Positions 39,357 through 48,943 of a stretch of DNA of 64,000 bases are shown here, one piece after another. The DNA comes from Agrobacterium vitis. GTDB taxonomy: Bacteria; Pseudomonadota; Alphaproteobacteria; Rhizobiales; Rhizobiaceae. The DNA lies in NCBI RefSeq assembly GCF_013426735.1, contig NZ_AP023272.1:1842501-1906500 (forward strand). The letters run 5' to 3'. Position 1 is the first letter of the stretch; every line of letters begins with the position of its first letter. The notes beneath the pieces are model-generated. The model did not search any database. It saw only the letters and a program-made list of their open reading frames with translations, and was not told the DNA's origin. The position numbers and the translations under genes were made by a program.

Positions 39357-39550
39357 AATGGGCATATGTCTTGGGGTGGGCTGTTTTCAGGTGGGATCTT
39401 CTTTTCCCTCCCAAGAATGAGGGGTGGATTAGAACATCATTGCGAAACGAGCAAATCAATAGGAGTGATCCTGCGTTGATTTCCATTGATGCGTGCTCAT
39501 AGTCATGCCCTATTCCAGCCGACCATTCTTGTCGAAAAGGAACATCGTGA

Positions 39551-39814
39551 ATGCCGAAGCCCGATGATGTGAAAGCGGATTTTTCAAAAGACGAACTGGC
39601 CCTGCTGGTTTCACGGCTGCAAAAACACCTGGCGAGTGAACATGAGGTCGAGCTTGGACGGTTCGAGGTCGAAAGTCTGATCGATTTTCTGGCCGGAACG
39701 GTCGGTGTGCATTTCTACAACAGAGGTCTTGCCGACGCCCAAACCCTGCTGGCCGAGCAGATCGACCGCTTCAATGACGGGATCTATCAATTGGAGCGGA
39801 CGATGGCGTCTTGA
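39551..39814 (+). CDS. DUF2164 family protein
   Basis: An 87-residue soluble protein matching DUF2164 in size and pattern: FSKDELALLVSRLQKHLASEHEVELGRFEVESLIDFLAGTVGVHFYNRGLADAQ. No function is known. The final helix is FNDGIYQLERTM. It starts at the ATG at 39551. It is isolated, with a repeat and gap upstream and the nadB leader 205 bases downstream. Confidence 0.85.
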   Translation: MPKPDDVKADFSKDELALLVSRLQKHLASEHEVELGRFEVESLIDFLAGTVGVHFYNRGLADAQTLLAEQIDRFNDGIYQLERTMAS

Positions 39815-40019
39815 GGTTTGCGCCATGCTGGACCGTCGTTTTTCCTGATGAATTCATTTGATTGAAAAGTGGGCATAATGCAATTAAAAAGGGCATTTTC
39901 AATTGACTTGATGCTATCCCGAATTTAAAGCGCACCCTGTGGTGAAGCAACCATTGCGAGTATTCGGCCTACACAAATTATTGAAGCGCCGGATCCGCTT
40001 TTTGCCGGGGGAGTGCAAT

Positions 40020-41627
40020 ATGATGTTTTCAGACGGGATTGAGGATTATTACGACGTCCTGGTGATTGGCGCCGGATTGGCGGGGCAGACGCTGGCATTA
40101 TCTGTGGCGCGGGAGAAGCGGGTTCTCATCGTCTGCAAATCCGATCTCGGGTCTGCCGCATCGAATTATGCCCAGGGTGGCATCTCTGCGGTCTATGCGG
40201 CAGACGATACGCATGACAAGCATGTCAGCGATACGCTGATTGCCGGATGTCATCTGAATGACATCGACAATACGCGCTATATCGTTGAGAATGGCCGTAA
40301 GGCCGTCGAGTGGCTGATCGAGCAGGGTGTGCCATTCACCAAACAGGATGGCGACTATCACCTGACCCGCGAAGGCGGCCATGGTGAACGGCGCATTTTG
40401 CATGTCGATGACATGACCGGTCGCGGAATTCAGACCAACCTGACCTCCCACCTTCTATCTCATCCCAACATCACCGTGCTTGAGAATTGCGCAGTCACGG
40501 ATCTCATCCGGGGCGACGCCGAGAAAAACACCTGCATTGGCGCGGTGTTGATCGACCCGAAGGGTGTCGAGCGCCGCATCGCATCCAGTTTCACGGTTTT
40601 GGCCACAGGCGGCGTCGGCCCGATTTTCTCGCATACGACATCGCCAGCTCAATCGATCGGTGACGGTATTCCTCTGGCCTGGAGAATGGGTTGCCGTGTC
40701 GCCAACCTGGAATTCATGCAGTTCCATCCAACCTGCATGTACTATCCCGGAGGTGACGCTTTTCTGATCACGGAGGCCGTTCGGGGCGAGGGCGGCATTC
40801 TGACGCTTCCCGATGGCTACCGCTTCATGGCCGATTATGATGAGCGTGCAGAGCTTGCGCCGAGAGATGTGGTTTCCAGAGCCATTTACAGCGAGATGAA
40901 AAAAAATGGCATCCCATCCGTCAATCTCGACATCAGCCATAAGCCAGCGGAATTCATCAAGGGTCATTTCCCGAACATCTACCAGAAATGTCTGGAGCGG
41001 GGGATCGACATGACGAAGGAACCGATCCCGGTGACGCCCGCTTCGCATTATACCTGCGGCGGTGTCTATGCGGATATAAACGGACGAACCGATGTCGATC
41101 GCCTATATTGCCTCGGTGAGGCGGCCTATACCGGCTTGCATGGCGCCAACCGGCTGGCATCCAACTCCCTGCTGGAATGTGTGGTCATGGCACGGGCCGC
41201 GTCACTGGATATCTTGAGCGGCAGCGACCTGCCGAATGTCTCGCTGGCACCGGCCAAGCAGCACCCGCATATCATGGCGGCGGACGGAATGAAGCGTGAT
41301 GCCATGGTTCTGATCAAGCAGGAAATCAGAACGGTGATGTGGAATTATGTGGGCATCGTTCGCAGTCAGGACTCGCTTCATGCGGCCCGCAGAAGGATTG
41401 ACCTGCTTCATTCGGAAGTCGAGGCGATGTTGACATCGCATCCCCACTCTTTCGACCTTAGCGACTTGCACAACATGGTGGTGACGGCGCGGATTGTCAT
41501 CGACAGCGCCTTGTCGCGGTCTGAAAGTCGCGGCTGTCATTACAACCGCGACTTTCCAAATTCTCGTCAGGAGTCCGGCCCGACCGTCCTCTGCTTGGCA
41601 GACCAACACGCCAGCGTCGCGGCATAG
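40020..41627 (+). CDS. nadB: L-aspartate oxidase
   Basis: A 535-residue FAD enzyme producing iminoaspartate, the first step of de novo NAD synthesis. I start at the ATG at 40020 because GGGGGAG sits six bases upstream; the 27 residues further up look uncoded. FAD motif VLVIGAGLAGQTLALS is near the N-terminus. SNYAQGGISAVY, GGHGERRILHVDDMTGRGIQ, EFMQFHPTCMYYPG and HYTCGGVYADINGRTDVDRLYCLGEAA are NadB hallmarks, and the C-terminal helical domain (ARRRIDLLHSEVEAM) is complete. nadA and nadC, usual partners, are absent here; a TauE/SafE permease follows 11 bases later. Confidence 0.95.
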   Translation: MMFSDGIEDYYDVLVIGAGLAGQTLALSVAREKRVLIVCKSDLGSAASNYAQGGISAVYAADDTHDKHVSDTLIAGCHLNDIDNTRYIVENGRKAVEWLIEQGVPFTKQDGDYHLTREGGHGERRILHVDDMTGRGIQTNLTSHLLSHPNITVLENCAVTDLIRGDAEKNTCIGAVLIDPKGVERRIASSFTVLATGGVGPIFSHTTSPAQSIGDGIPLAWRMGCRVANLEFMQFHPTCMYYPGGDAFLITEAVRGEGGILTLPDGYRFMADYDERAELAPRDVVSRAIYSEMKKNGIPSVNLDISHKPAEFIKGHFPNIYQKCLERGIDMTKEPIPVTPASHYTCGGVYADINGRTDVDRLYCLGEAAYTGLHGANRLASNSLLECVVMARAASLDILSGSDLPNVSLAPAKQHPHIMAADGMKRDAMVLIKQEIRTVMWNYVGIVRSQDSLHAARRRIDLLHSEVEAMLTSHPHSFDLSDLHNMVVTARIVIDSALSRSESRGCHYNRDFPNSRQESGPTVLCLADQHASVAA

Positions 41628-41638
41628 GATTAAACACG

Positions 41639-42373
41639 ATGTTGATGAGTGTCATAGGCGTTCCCTTCGGCGCGTTGCTCGGGACGGCGGGAGGCTTCCT
41701 GGGAACCGGAGGCGGAACATTTGCAATCCCTCTCCTGGTTTTATTTGCGGCCTATGACCAGAAGCTGGCCCAAGGGACAGCTTTGGTCATGGTTGTCACC
41801 AATGTTCTCTATGCCCTGGTGAAATACCGCAACAAGGGCAGCTTCGATCTCAAGACGGCCCTTGTGCTGGCCGCCAGTGGCAGCGTCACGTCGGCGATCA
41901 GCTCTCTCTGGGCCTTATCGCTGTCGAGCGAGACATTGAAGCTCTGGTATGGCGTGTTTTTGATGTTGCTTGCGGCGTTTGTCGCCATCACGCGAAACAT
42001 AAAATTCGTCTCACATGGCCTTGATTATCGCTGGGCCTTCTTGCCAGGCGCGATTGGCGGCATATCGCTCGGCCTGTTCGGGGTGGGGGGCGCCATGCTG
42101 GCTGTTCCCCTGTTGGTGATGTTTTACGGGCACTCCCAGGTTCGGGCGCAAGGCCTGGGACTGGCGCTGGCACTGCCGGGATGTAGCATCAGCCTGATGC
42201 AATACGGCTATTATGGCCATGTCGATTGGACCCTCGGCCTTATGCTGGCCATCGGCGGCCTTTTAGGCGTGCCAGCAGGCGTTCATTTGGCCCATAAGGT
42301 GGATGAACGCACCCTGGTTCTGTCGTTTTGCACATTGCTGATTGCCGCGGGGATGCTTGTCATCGTCAAATAG
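41639..42373 (+). CDS. TauE/SafE family anion permease
   Basis: A 244-residue protein with about eight membrane helices. The two half-repeats each contain the family turn GTAGGFLGTGGGTFAIPLL and LGLFGVGGAMLAVPLLV. The family exports sulfite or sulfonates; the substrate here is unknown. It starts 11 bases after nadB, suggesting cotranscription. A strong terminator follows within five bases of the stop. What an anion permease does in a nadB transcript is not obvious. Confidence 0.87.
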   Translation: MLMSVIGVPFGALLGTAGGFLGTGGGTFAIPLLVLFAAYDQKLAQGTALVMVVTNVLYALVKYRNKGSFDLKTALVLAASGSVTSAISSLWALSLSSETLKLWYGVFLMLLAAFVAITRNIKFVSHGLDYRWAFLPGAIGGISLGLFGVGGAMLAVPLLVMFYGHSQVRAQGLGLALALPGCSISLMQYGYYGHVDWTLGLMLAIGGLLGVPAGVHLAHKVDERTLVLSFCTLLIAAGMLVIVK

Positions 42374-42377
42374 CAGT

Positions 42378-42410
42378 AGCGCCTCGCGCCCGATGAAGGC
42401 GCGAGGCGCT
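42378..42410. terminator. Bidirectional terminator between the permease and panB
   Basis: Perfect 13-base-pair stem AGCGCCTCGCGCC / GGCGCGAGGCGCT around CGATGAA, placed between convergent stop codons. Confidence 0.8.
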
Positions 42411-42426
42411 ACCGTCTCTTTAGCGG

Positions 42427-43251
42427 TTACGATTTTCGCGGCTGAAAAGTATGCTCCGGTCCGGGAAATTGCCGTGCCTTGACCTCGGTCGCATAGTCTT
42501 CCACGGCCTTTGAAATCACCCCGGCCAGCTCGGCATAATGCTTGACGAAGCGCGGCTTGAAATCATTAAACAGGCCCAGCATGTCGTCGGAGACCAGGAT
42601 CTGGCCATCGCAGGCAGGCGAGGCGCCGATGCCGATGGTGGGGATGGCAAGGGTCTGGGTTATGTCCCGTGCCAAAGGCTCCACGGTGCCTTCAATGACC
42701 AGCGCAAAAGCGCCTGCCTTGGCTATGGCGGTGGCGTCGGCCCGGATCTTGTCGGCTTCCGCTTCATCATGACCCTTGGAACGGTAGCCGCCTGATGTGT
42801 TGACCTGCTGCGGCATCAGCCCGACATGGCCCAGCACCGGAATGCCGCGTTCCACCAGAAAGGCGACGGTCTCGGCCATTTCCGTGCCGCCTTCCAGCTT
42901 GATGCCATCGCAGCCGGTTTCTTTCATAATCCGTGCCGCATTGCGGAAGGCCTGTTCTTTTGATTCCTGATAGGAACCGAACGGCATATCAACGATCACG
43001 CAGGCGTGATTGACTCCGCGTAACACGGCTTGCCCATGGGCAATCATCATCTCCAGGGTGACGCCAACCGTGGTGTCCAGTCCATAGAGCACCATGCCAA
43101 GGCTGTCGCCGACCAGCAGCAGATCGCAAGGCGCATCCATCAGCCGCGCCATCGGCGTGGTATAGGCGGTGAGCGACACAATTGGGCGCTGATTTTTCAG
43201 CGCAGCAATGGTGGTGGGCGTCAGGCGTTTCTGGCGGGGCGGGGCGCTCAC
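42427..43251 (-). CDS. panB: 3-methyl-2-oxobutanoate hydroxymethyltransferase
   Basis: A 274-residue TIM-barrel enzyme making ketopantoate in pantothenate synthesis. Motifs: [32 protein letters not shown] (Mg site), [27 protein letters not shown] and [21 protein letters not shown]. The C-terminal ending KSF-like is short. The start overlaps the panC stop by four bases. Together they form the panC-panB operon. Confidence 0.96.
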   Translation of the reverse strand: MSAPPRQKRLTPTTIAALKNQRPIVSLTAYTTPMARLMDAPCDLLLVGDSLGMVLYGLDTTVGVTLEMMIAHGQAVLRGVNHACVIVDMPFGSYQESKEQAFRNAARIMKETGCDGIKLEGGTEMAETVAFLVERGIPVLGHVGLMPQQVNTSGGYRSKGHDEAEADKIRADATAIAKAGAFALVIEGTVEPLARDITQTLAIPTIGIGASPACDGQILVSDDMLGLFNDFKPRFVKHYAELAGVISKAVEDYATEVKARQFPGPEHTFQPRKS

Positions 43252-44117
43252 TCGGCGGCTTCCTTTTTACTTTTGATGTCGATGACCCGGTTATCCAGCA
43301 GCTTGGTCGTGCCGATCTTTACGTAAAGCAGCACCAGAAACGGCTGGTCAAGATGGGGCAGGGTGGCCAGCGTATCGGGGTGACGCACGGCGACCACATC
43401 GGGCTTTGCCAACGGCTCCCGGGCAATGAAGGTGGCAAGGGCTGCTTCCATCTCACCCGTATCGCGCATACCGGCGTGGTAGAGCCGTTCCGCCTCATCC
43501 AGCGCCTTTGGCACGATGACGGCGGCAGCGCGCTGCTCCTTGGTCAGATAGACATTGCGCGATGAGCAGGCCAGCCCATCGGCCTCGCGCACGGTTGCCA
43601 CCGGCACGACGCGCACCGGCATGGCGAGATCGTCCACCATGCGACGGATGATTGCCACCTGCTGATAATCCTTCTCGCCAAAATAGGCGGCATCCGGCTG
43701 GACGATGTTGAAAAGTTTGGTGACGACGGTTGCCACGCCTGCGAAATGACCTGGCCGGGCCTTGCCTTCCAGCTCGCCGCCCAACCCCGGCAGATCAACG
43801 ACTGTCTCCATCGGGCGCGGATACATGTCGGCCACGCCAGGCGCGAACAGAAAATCGACGCCCGCCGCCTCCAGCATTTCACTGTCGCGGGCGAGATCGC
43901 GAGGGTATTTCTCCAAATCCTCGCCCTTGCCAAATTGCAGCGGGTTGACGAAGATCGACACCACGGTCACGGCATTTTCGGCCTTGGCCTGTTCGACCAG
44001 CGTCAGGTGACCCTTATGCAGATAGCCCATGGTCGGCACGAAACCGATGGATTTTCCAGCCTTGCGGCAGGCATCGAGCCTGTGGCGCAGGGCTGCAATC
44101 GCGTTGATAATCTCCAT
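43248..44117 (-). CDS. panC: Pantothenate synthetase
   Basis: A 289-residue enzyme that joins pantoate and beta-alanine with ATP. The nucleotide site is [19 protein letters not shown] (HIGH-like HKGH). [19 protein letters not shown] binds pantoate, and [22 protein letters not shown] and SSRNVYL follow. The ATG has GGGAGGG upstream. It is the first gene of panCB; pncA lies 44 bases upstream on the same strand. Confidence 0.96.
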   Translation of the reverse strand: MEIINAIAALRHRLDACRKAGKSIGFVPTMGYLHKGHLTLVEQAKAENAVTVVSIFVNPLQFGKGEDLEKYPRDLARDSEMLEAAGVDFLFAPGVADMYPRPMETVVDLPGLGGELEGKARPGHFAGVATVVTKLFNIVQPDAAYFGEKDYQQVAIIRRMVDDLAMPVRVVPVATVREADGLACSSRNVYLTKEQRAAAVIVPKALDEAERLYHAGMRDTGEMEAALATFIAREPLAKPDVVAVRHPDTLATLPHLDQPFLVLLYVKIGTTKLLDNRVIDIKSKKEAAE

Positions 44118-44161
44118 GGCGGCCCTCCCGAACCCATTCTTTTTGCAGCGGCTGATGCTTT

Positions 44162-44788
44162 TTAGGCGAGGACATCCGCGCTGGTGATCAACCGTGCGCC
44201 ATGGGCCTGCATATCGGCAATCGCTGCCTCCACCGTTTGCGGATCAATGCCCCGGCTGGCATCGACAATCAAGCGCACGGTAACGCCCGGCAGCATGTCG
44301 AGCGCATCCAGCACGGAAAACCTGACGCAGTAATCGGTGGCAAGACCCATAACATCCAGTTCGGTGACGCCCTTGTCGATCAGCCAGGTGCTAAGGCCGG
44401 TCAGTGCCGTTTGATCGTTGTCGCGGAAGGCCGAATAGCTATCCACCAAGGGGTTCAGGCCTTTTTTCTGCACATGATCGATCCGGGAGAGGTCGAGACC
44501 GGGGTGAAACTCGGCATCCACGGTCCCCTGCACGCAATGGTCCGGCCACATCATCTGCGGCTTGCCGGAAAGCTCGCCCAGTTCAAAAACCTTGGCGCCG
44601 GGATGCTGGGAGGCGAAGCTGCCGTGATTGGCCGGGTGCCAGTCCTGCGAGGCGACGATCAGGTCGTAGGACCCGCTGGCCATCAGGGCATTGGCGATGG
44701 GAACGATCTGATCGCCCTCTGCCACGGGCAGATTGCCGCCTGGGCAAAAGCCGTTCTGGATATCGATGAGAAGCAGCGCCTTGGTCAT
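44162..44788 (-). CDS. pncA: Nicotinamidase
   Basis: A 208-residue cysteine hydrolase converting nicotinamide to nicotinate in NAD salvage. The catalytic triad fits D in [13 protein letters not shown], the lysine in VQKKGLNPL and the cysteine in [14 protein letters not shown]. The metal site is [20 protein letters not shown] start at the ATG at 44788 because GGAGG precedes it. It shares strand and spacing with panCB, so all three may be one cofactor-synthesis transcript. Confidence 0.95.
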   Translation of the reverse strand: MTKALLLIDIQNGFCPGGNLPVAEGDQIVPIANALMASGSYDLIVASQDWHPANHGSFASQHPGAKVFELGELSGKPQMMWPDHCVQGTVDAEFHPGLDLSRIDHVQKKGLNPLVDSYSAFRDNDQTALTGLSTWLIDKGVTELDVMGLATDYCVRFSVLDALDMLPGVTVRLIVDASRGIDPQTVEAAIADMQAHGARLITSADVLA

Positions 44789-44990
44789 GATCCCTCCTGC
44801 TGATTTTGCGCCAGACCATGGCAAGGCCGATCGATGCGCGCAAGAGTATGGGTAAGAGTATTTGGTCTCAAAATTTGATTTACCCGTAAGATCGGTAGGA
44901 ACCTAACGGTCGCTCCCGCGTTTGCAGTTTACCTATGCGCAAATTTTTGACGCACCCCCGCTTATTTTCAACATGCATCGGATTTGTCCC

Positions 44991-47324
44991 ATGATCCTTA
45001 TCGTTACAGCGGTCGTCTTCGCCGTCATCGGGCTCGCGCTCGGCGGCGGGGGCGGCTATCTCCTGTCGCTCGGCGGTAGCCCGTTTTACCTCATCGCCGG
45101 TCTTGCCTTCATTCTCGTTGCGCTGCTGCTGGTGATGCGCAAGGCGGCGGCACTTTGGATCTACGGGCTGTTCATTCTCGGCTGCCTGGGTTGGGCGGTA
45201 TGGGAGGTCGGCTTTGACTGGTGGCAGCTTGGTACGCGCGGCGGGCTGGTCATCGTGCTTGGCTTCGTGCTGCTTCTGCCTGCCATCCGCCGCAGGCTCG
45301 GACCGCTGCATCGCCGCGAAGGCGGTATTGCCGCCAGCGCCTGGCCGGTGGCCCTGCCGGTGCTGGTCGCGCTTGTTGTCGCTGGTTATTCGATGACGCA
45401 GGACCCCTATGACAAGCCCGGTACCCTGCCGATGGATGTGGCCAGCGCCACGCCTTCCTATGGCGGCGACATGGCCGATGGTGAATGGCATCAATATGGC
45501 CGCACACCCTATGGCCAGCGCTATTCGCCGCTCAGCCAGATCACCACCGACAATGTCAAGACACTGAAGACCGCCTGGACTTACCAGACCGGCGATGTGA
45601 AACAGCCCGGCGATGTCGGCGAAACCACCTATCAGGTAACGCCGCTGAAAGTGGGCGATACTCTTTATCTCTGCACCCCGCACAATTGGGCTATCGCTGT
45701 GGACGCGGCGACCGGCAAGCAGAAATGGAAATATGATCCCAATGTCGGCCTGAATCCGGATCGCCAGCACCAGACCTGCCGTGGCGTCACCTATTATGCC
45801 GACCCCGCCGCTACATCCGGTGCGCCCTGCGCCACCCGTGTTTATCTGCCGACCTCGGATGCGCGGCTGATCGCGCTCGATGCCGCCAATGGCAAGATCT
45901 GCGAAAGCTTTGCCGACAAGGGTACGCTGCATCTGGACCAGGGCATGCCCTACAATCCGGCTGGATATTACTATTCAACCTCGCCGCCGGTGATTGCCGC
46001 GGGCAAGATCATCATTGGTGGGGCGGTCAACGACAACTATTCCACCAAAGAGCAATCCGGCGTGATCCGCGCCTTCGACGTCCAGACCGGCGCGCTGGTC
46101 TGGAACTGGGACAGCGGCAATCCGGGCCAGACCCAACCGCTCCCGGAAGGCCAGACTTACACCGCCAATTCGCCGAATAGCTGGTCGGTATTCTCGGTCG
46201 ATGAACAGCTGGGCCTCGTTTATATCCCGCTCGGCAATCAGGTGCCGGACCAGTTGGGCATGAACCGCAGCGCCAATGTGGAGAAATATTCTTCCTCCGT
46301 CGTGGCGCTGGACCTCAACACCGGTGCCGATCGCTGGGTGCAGCAATTCGTCCATCACGATCTCTGGGACATGGATGTTCCCGCCCAGCCTGTGCTGCTC
46401 GATATCAACAGCGCTGGCACCACTGTTCCGGCGCTCGTTGCCTCCACCAAGCAGGGCGATATCTATGTGCTGGACCGGCGCACCGGCCAGCCGATCATTC
46501 CGATCAAGGAGCTTCCTGCCCCCGGCGGCACCATCCCGGAAGACCATGCCTCGCCAACCCAGCCGATTTCGGTCTTAAGCTTCCGCCCGCCGAAGCTGGA
46601 AGAGCGTAATATGTGGGGCGTGACGCTGCTCGATCAGCTGGCCTGCCGCATCAAGTTCCATCAGTTGCGCTATGACGGCCAATATACCCCGCCGTCGCTG
46701 CAAGGCTCGATCATCTATCCCGGCAATTTCGGCACGTTCAACTGGGGTTCGGTGGCTGTCGATCCGGAAAAACAGGTGATGTTTGGCATGCCGACCTATC
46801 TGGCCTTCACCTCGCAGCTTGTGCCGCGTGATCAGGTTCCGGCCAAGGGGCAGGACGAAAAAGGCTCGGAACAGGGCCTGAACCGCAATGACGGTGCACC
46901 CTATGCTGTCAAGATGGGTCCGTTCCTGTCGCCCATCGGCATTCCCTGCCAGGCACCGCCATGGGGTACGGTTGCCGCTGTCGATCTGAAGACCGGAAAG
47001 ATCGCCTATCAGCATCGCAATGGCACGGTGCATGACATGACGCCGCTGCCGCTGCCCTTCAAGGTCGGCGTACCCGGCATCGGCGGGCCGATGATTACCA
47101 AGGGCGGGGTCGCTTTCCTCGGTGCTGCCGTCGATAATTATCTTCGCGCCTATGACCTCGCCACCGGCAAGGTTCTCTGGGAAGGCCGGCTTCCGGCTGG
47201 CGGCCAGGCGACGCCGATGAGCTACGACCTGAACGGCAAGCAATATGTTGTGATGGTCGCAGGCGGTCATGGCTCAATTGGCACCAAGCCGGGTGATTAT
47301 GTGATCGCCTATACGCTGCCGTAA
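44991..47324 (+). CDS. gcd: Membrane-bound PQQ-dependent glucose dehydrogenase
   Basis: A 777-residue enzyme oxidising glucose to gluconolactone on the periplasmic side and passing electrons to ubiquinone. Five N-terminal hydrophobic helices (residues about 2-130) anchor it. The eight-bladed PQQ propeller starts near EWHQYGRTPYGQRYSPLSQI; blade motifs such as AIDAATGKQKWKYDP, QTCRGVTYY and VASTKQGDIYVLDRRTG follow, ending GKQYVVMVAGGHGSIGT. The start is uncertain: the ATG at 44973 is also possible. No PQQ synthesis genes are in the window. Terminator-like hairpin and repeats lie downstream. Confidence 0.92.
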   Translation: MILIVTAVVFAVIGLALGGGGGYLLSLGGSPFYLIAGLAFILVALLLVMRKAAALWIYGLFILGCLGWAVWEVGFDWWQLGTRGGLVIVLGFVLLLPAIRRRLGPLHRREGGIAASAWPVALPVLVALVVAGYSMTQDPYDKPGTLPMDVASATPSYGGDMADGEWHQYGRTPYGQRYSPLSQITTDNVKTLKTAWTYQTGDVKQPGDVGETTYQVTPLKVGDTLYLCTPHNWAIAVDAATGKQKWKYDPNVGLNPDRQHQTCRGVTYYADPAATSGAPCATRVYLPTSDARLIALDAANGKICESFADKGTLHLDQGMPYNPAGYYYSTSPPVIAAGKIIIGGAVNDNYSTKEQSGVIRAFDVQTGALVWNWDSGNPGQTQPLPEGQTYTANSPNSWSVFSVDEQLGLVYIPLGNQVPDQLGMNRSANVEKYSSSVVALDLNTGADRWVQQFVHHDLWDMDVPAQPVLLDINSAGTTVPALVASTKQGDIYVLDRRTGQPIIPIKELPAPGGTIPEDHASPTQPISVLSFRPPKLEERNMWGVTLLDQLACRIKFHQLRYDGQYTPPSLQGSIIYPGNFGTFNWGSVAVDPEKQVMFGMPTYLAFTSQLVPRDQVPAKGQDEKGSEQGLNRNDGAPYAVKMGPFLSPIGIPCQAPPWGTVAAVDLKTGKIAYQHRNGTVHDMTPLPLPFKVGVPGIGGPMITKGGVAFLGAAVDNYLRAYDLATGKVLWEGRLPAGGQATPMSYDLNGKQYVVMVAGGHGSIGTKPGDYVIAYTLP

Positions 47325-47399
47325 GTCATGGAAGTTACAACATAATCCCTTGACTTCAAATGAGTTCAGGGGGGCGCTTATTGAGTGCCAGGTTTGGCT

Positions 47400-47580
47400 T
47401 CGCCCCCCTCATCCGCCTGCTGGCACCTTCTCCCCGCTGGGGAGAAGAGGGCAGGAGCCGCAACGCTTGTTGCCTCCTCTCCCCAGCGGGGGTCCGAAGG
47501 ACGGGCAGAGACCCGTGGCTCTGCCCCGGTCAGTCCGCTGAGCGAAGCGGAAGCGGGGTGAGTGGGCGGCACGCACTGAC
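47400..47580. repeat. Rhizobial GC-rich palindromic repeat downstream of gcd
   Basis: CTTCTCCCCGCTGGGGAGAA and CTCCTCTCCCCAGCGGGGG form opposing arms around GCAACGCTTGTTGC. Flanking CCCCCTCATCCGCCTGCTGG also resembles blocks repeated in rhizobial gaps. The 47325-47730 region holds this repeat and the terminator below, but no gene. Confidence 0.6.
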
Positions 47581-47604
47581 TTAAACCGTTCTCCAGCAAT
47601 CCAG

Positions 47605-47639
47605 CCCCTTCCGGTTTTCACCGGGAGGGGTCTTCTTTT
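47605..47639 (+). terminator. Terminator downstream of gcd
   Basis: Stem CCCCTTCCGG / CCGGGAGGGG with a TTTTCA loop followed by TCTTCTTTT. Confidence 0.7.
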
Positions 47640-47730
47640 GGAACAATTGATTCAAATGTCCTTCCGCTACGGCAACCAAACCTTAACCATGAAGCCGTAA
47701 AACGAATCATCAGTATAAAGGATGGTTCGT

Positions 47731-48012
47731 ATGCCCAACACTGCCGCCAAGCTTGAGCCCGTCGCCTCGACGCTGGCCTTCTTCCCGCTGGCCAGCCGCC
47801 GTGACATGGTGCGCGGTGCCGCCGTGACACTGGACCGCCTGCAAGGCAACGACGCCACCATCTACTGGCGCGCCACCTGCCGCCAGCTCGGTGCCGAACT
47901 CCTCGACCTCGGCTGCCCCGAAGACGTGATGCGCGGCGAGATCATGAATTTCCAGGACGCGGTGCAAATGGAATTGATGTGGCTGCATCGGAATGAAGAA
48001 GCGCGGGGGTGA
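47731..48012 (+). CDS. Small DUF6074-like rhizobial protein
   Basis: A 93-residue protein resembling DUF6074: FFPLASRRDMVRGAAVTLDRLQGNDATIYWRATCRQLGAELLDLGCPEDVMRGEIMNFQDAVQMEL. No function is known. AAAGGA lies nine bases before the ATG at 47731; the ATG at 47722 is less well placed. It is monocistronic. The 48013-48187 gap after it has no clear feature. Confidence 0.7.
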   Translation: MPNTAAKLEPVASTLAFFPLASRRDMVRGAAVTLDRLQGNDATIYWRATCRQLGAELLDLGCPEDVMRGEIMNFQDAVQMELMWLHRNEEARG

Positions 48013-48187
48013 GCTTACACTGGTGGCGGCGGTTTTAAGTTGATGCCTGCCATGGGTTGATAGGGATTACGCCCAGTCCAAAAATTCTAACTTCTGGTTC
48101 AAGAAAAATCGACATCACGGGTCGTAAGCTCGATCAGTCCAAAGGCGATGAAAAGCCAATCAGATGCTTTGCCGCACATCGGATCAC

Positions 48188-48940
48188 TTAGCTTGTCTTT
48201 AAAAAGAAATCGCGCAAGGCGGCAACGAAGGCTGCGTGATTGTCGAGCATCATATTATGGCCAGCCTCTGGAATTGTAACGACCGGCAGGCTGGCGGCGT
48301 GGATTTGGTCCTGGCAATGCGGATTGGGTGTTTTGGCACCGACGATAATCAGCCGTGGCATGGTCAGCCCAAGCAGCCGCTCGCAAAGGTCATCCGGCAT
48401 GTTCTTTCCAAGCGAATGCTCGCTGCGGTACATGGCAACCGGGTCGGCGTTCCGCATCGTGGCTGGCCATACATCGCCAACGGAGGTCAAAACAATGGCG
48501 AAGCCCTGTTCGATAAAGGCGCGTTCGGTATAAGCCTCGACACGGAGCCGGGGAGTGGGCTTCAGGCTTGGCTCGCATAGAACCAGAGAACCGACAAGAT
48601 CCGGCCTTAACGACGCGAGCGCAACGGCAATCGAGCCGCCCATGCTGTGGGCGACGATGTCAACGTTCGACAAGCCAAGCTCGTCGAGCAATCGTGCCAG
48701 GCTTTGTGCCTGACGATCAATGGTATAGTCGTAATCTTGGGGCCGGTCGCTGATGCCGAAGCCGAGCAGATCGATGAGCAGGCTTCTTTGGCCGACGAGC
48801 AACGGATCTGCCGCGATAGCCGTGAAATAGGCGAGCGACGAGCTTCCAAGGCCATGGATGAAGAGCCGCACCGGCTCTCGTCCTGCCAGTTCGACATAGC
48901 CGATCCGCGCACCGGTATCCGTAACGGCAGCATGCTTCAT
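48188..48940 (-). CDS. Alpha/beta hydrolase
   Basis: A 250-residue soluble hydrolase. FIHGLGSSSLAYF is the oxyanion loop. The nucleophile elbow VAHSMGGSIAVALA holds the serine. The aspartate is expected in the KTPNPHCQDQI region, and IPEAGHNMMLDNHAAF holds the histidine. The pattern fits esterases or C-C bond hydrolases; the substrate is unknown. It lies three bases downstream of uvrD on the same strand, so it is probably cotranscribed with it. Confidence 0.85.
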   Translation of the reverse strand: MKHAAVTDTGARIGYVELAGREPVRLFIHGLGSSSLAYFTAIAADPLLVGQRSLLIDLLGFGISDRPQDYDYTIDRQAQSLARLLDELGLSNVDIVAHSMGGSIAVALASLRPDLVGSLVLCEPSLKPTPRLRVEAYTERAFIEQGFAIVLTSVGDVWPATMRNADPVAMYRSEHSLGKNMPDDLCERLLGLTMPRLIIVGAKTPNPHCQDQIHAASLPVVTIPEAGHNMMLDNHAAFVAALRDFFLKTS

Positions 48941-48943
48941 GGC

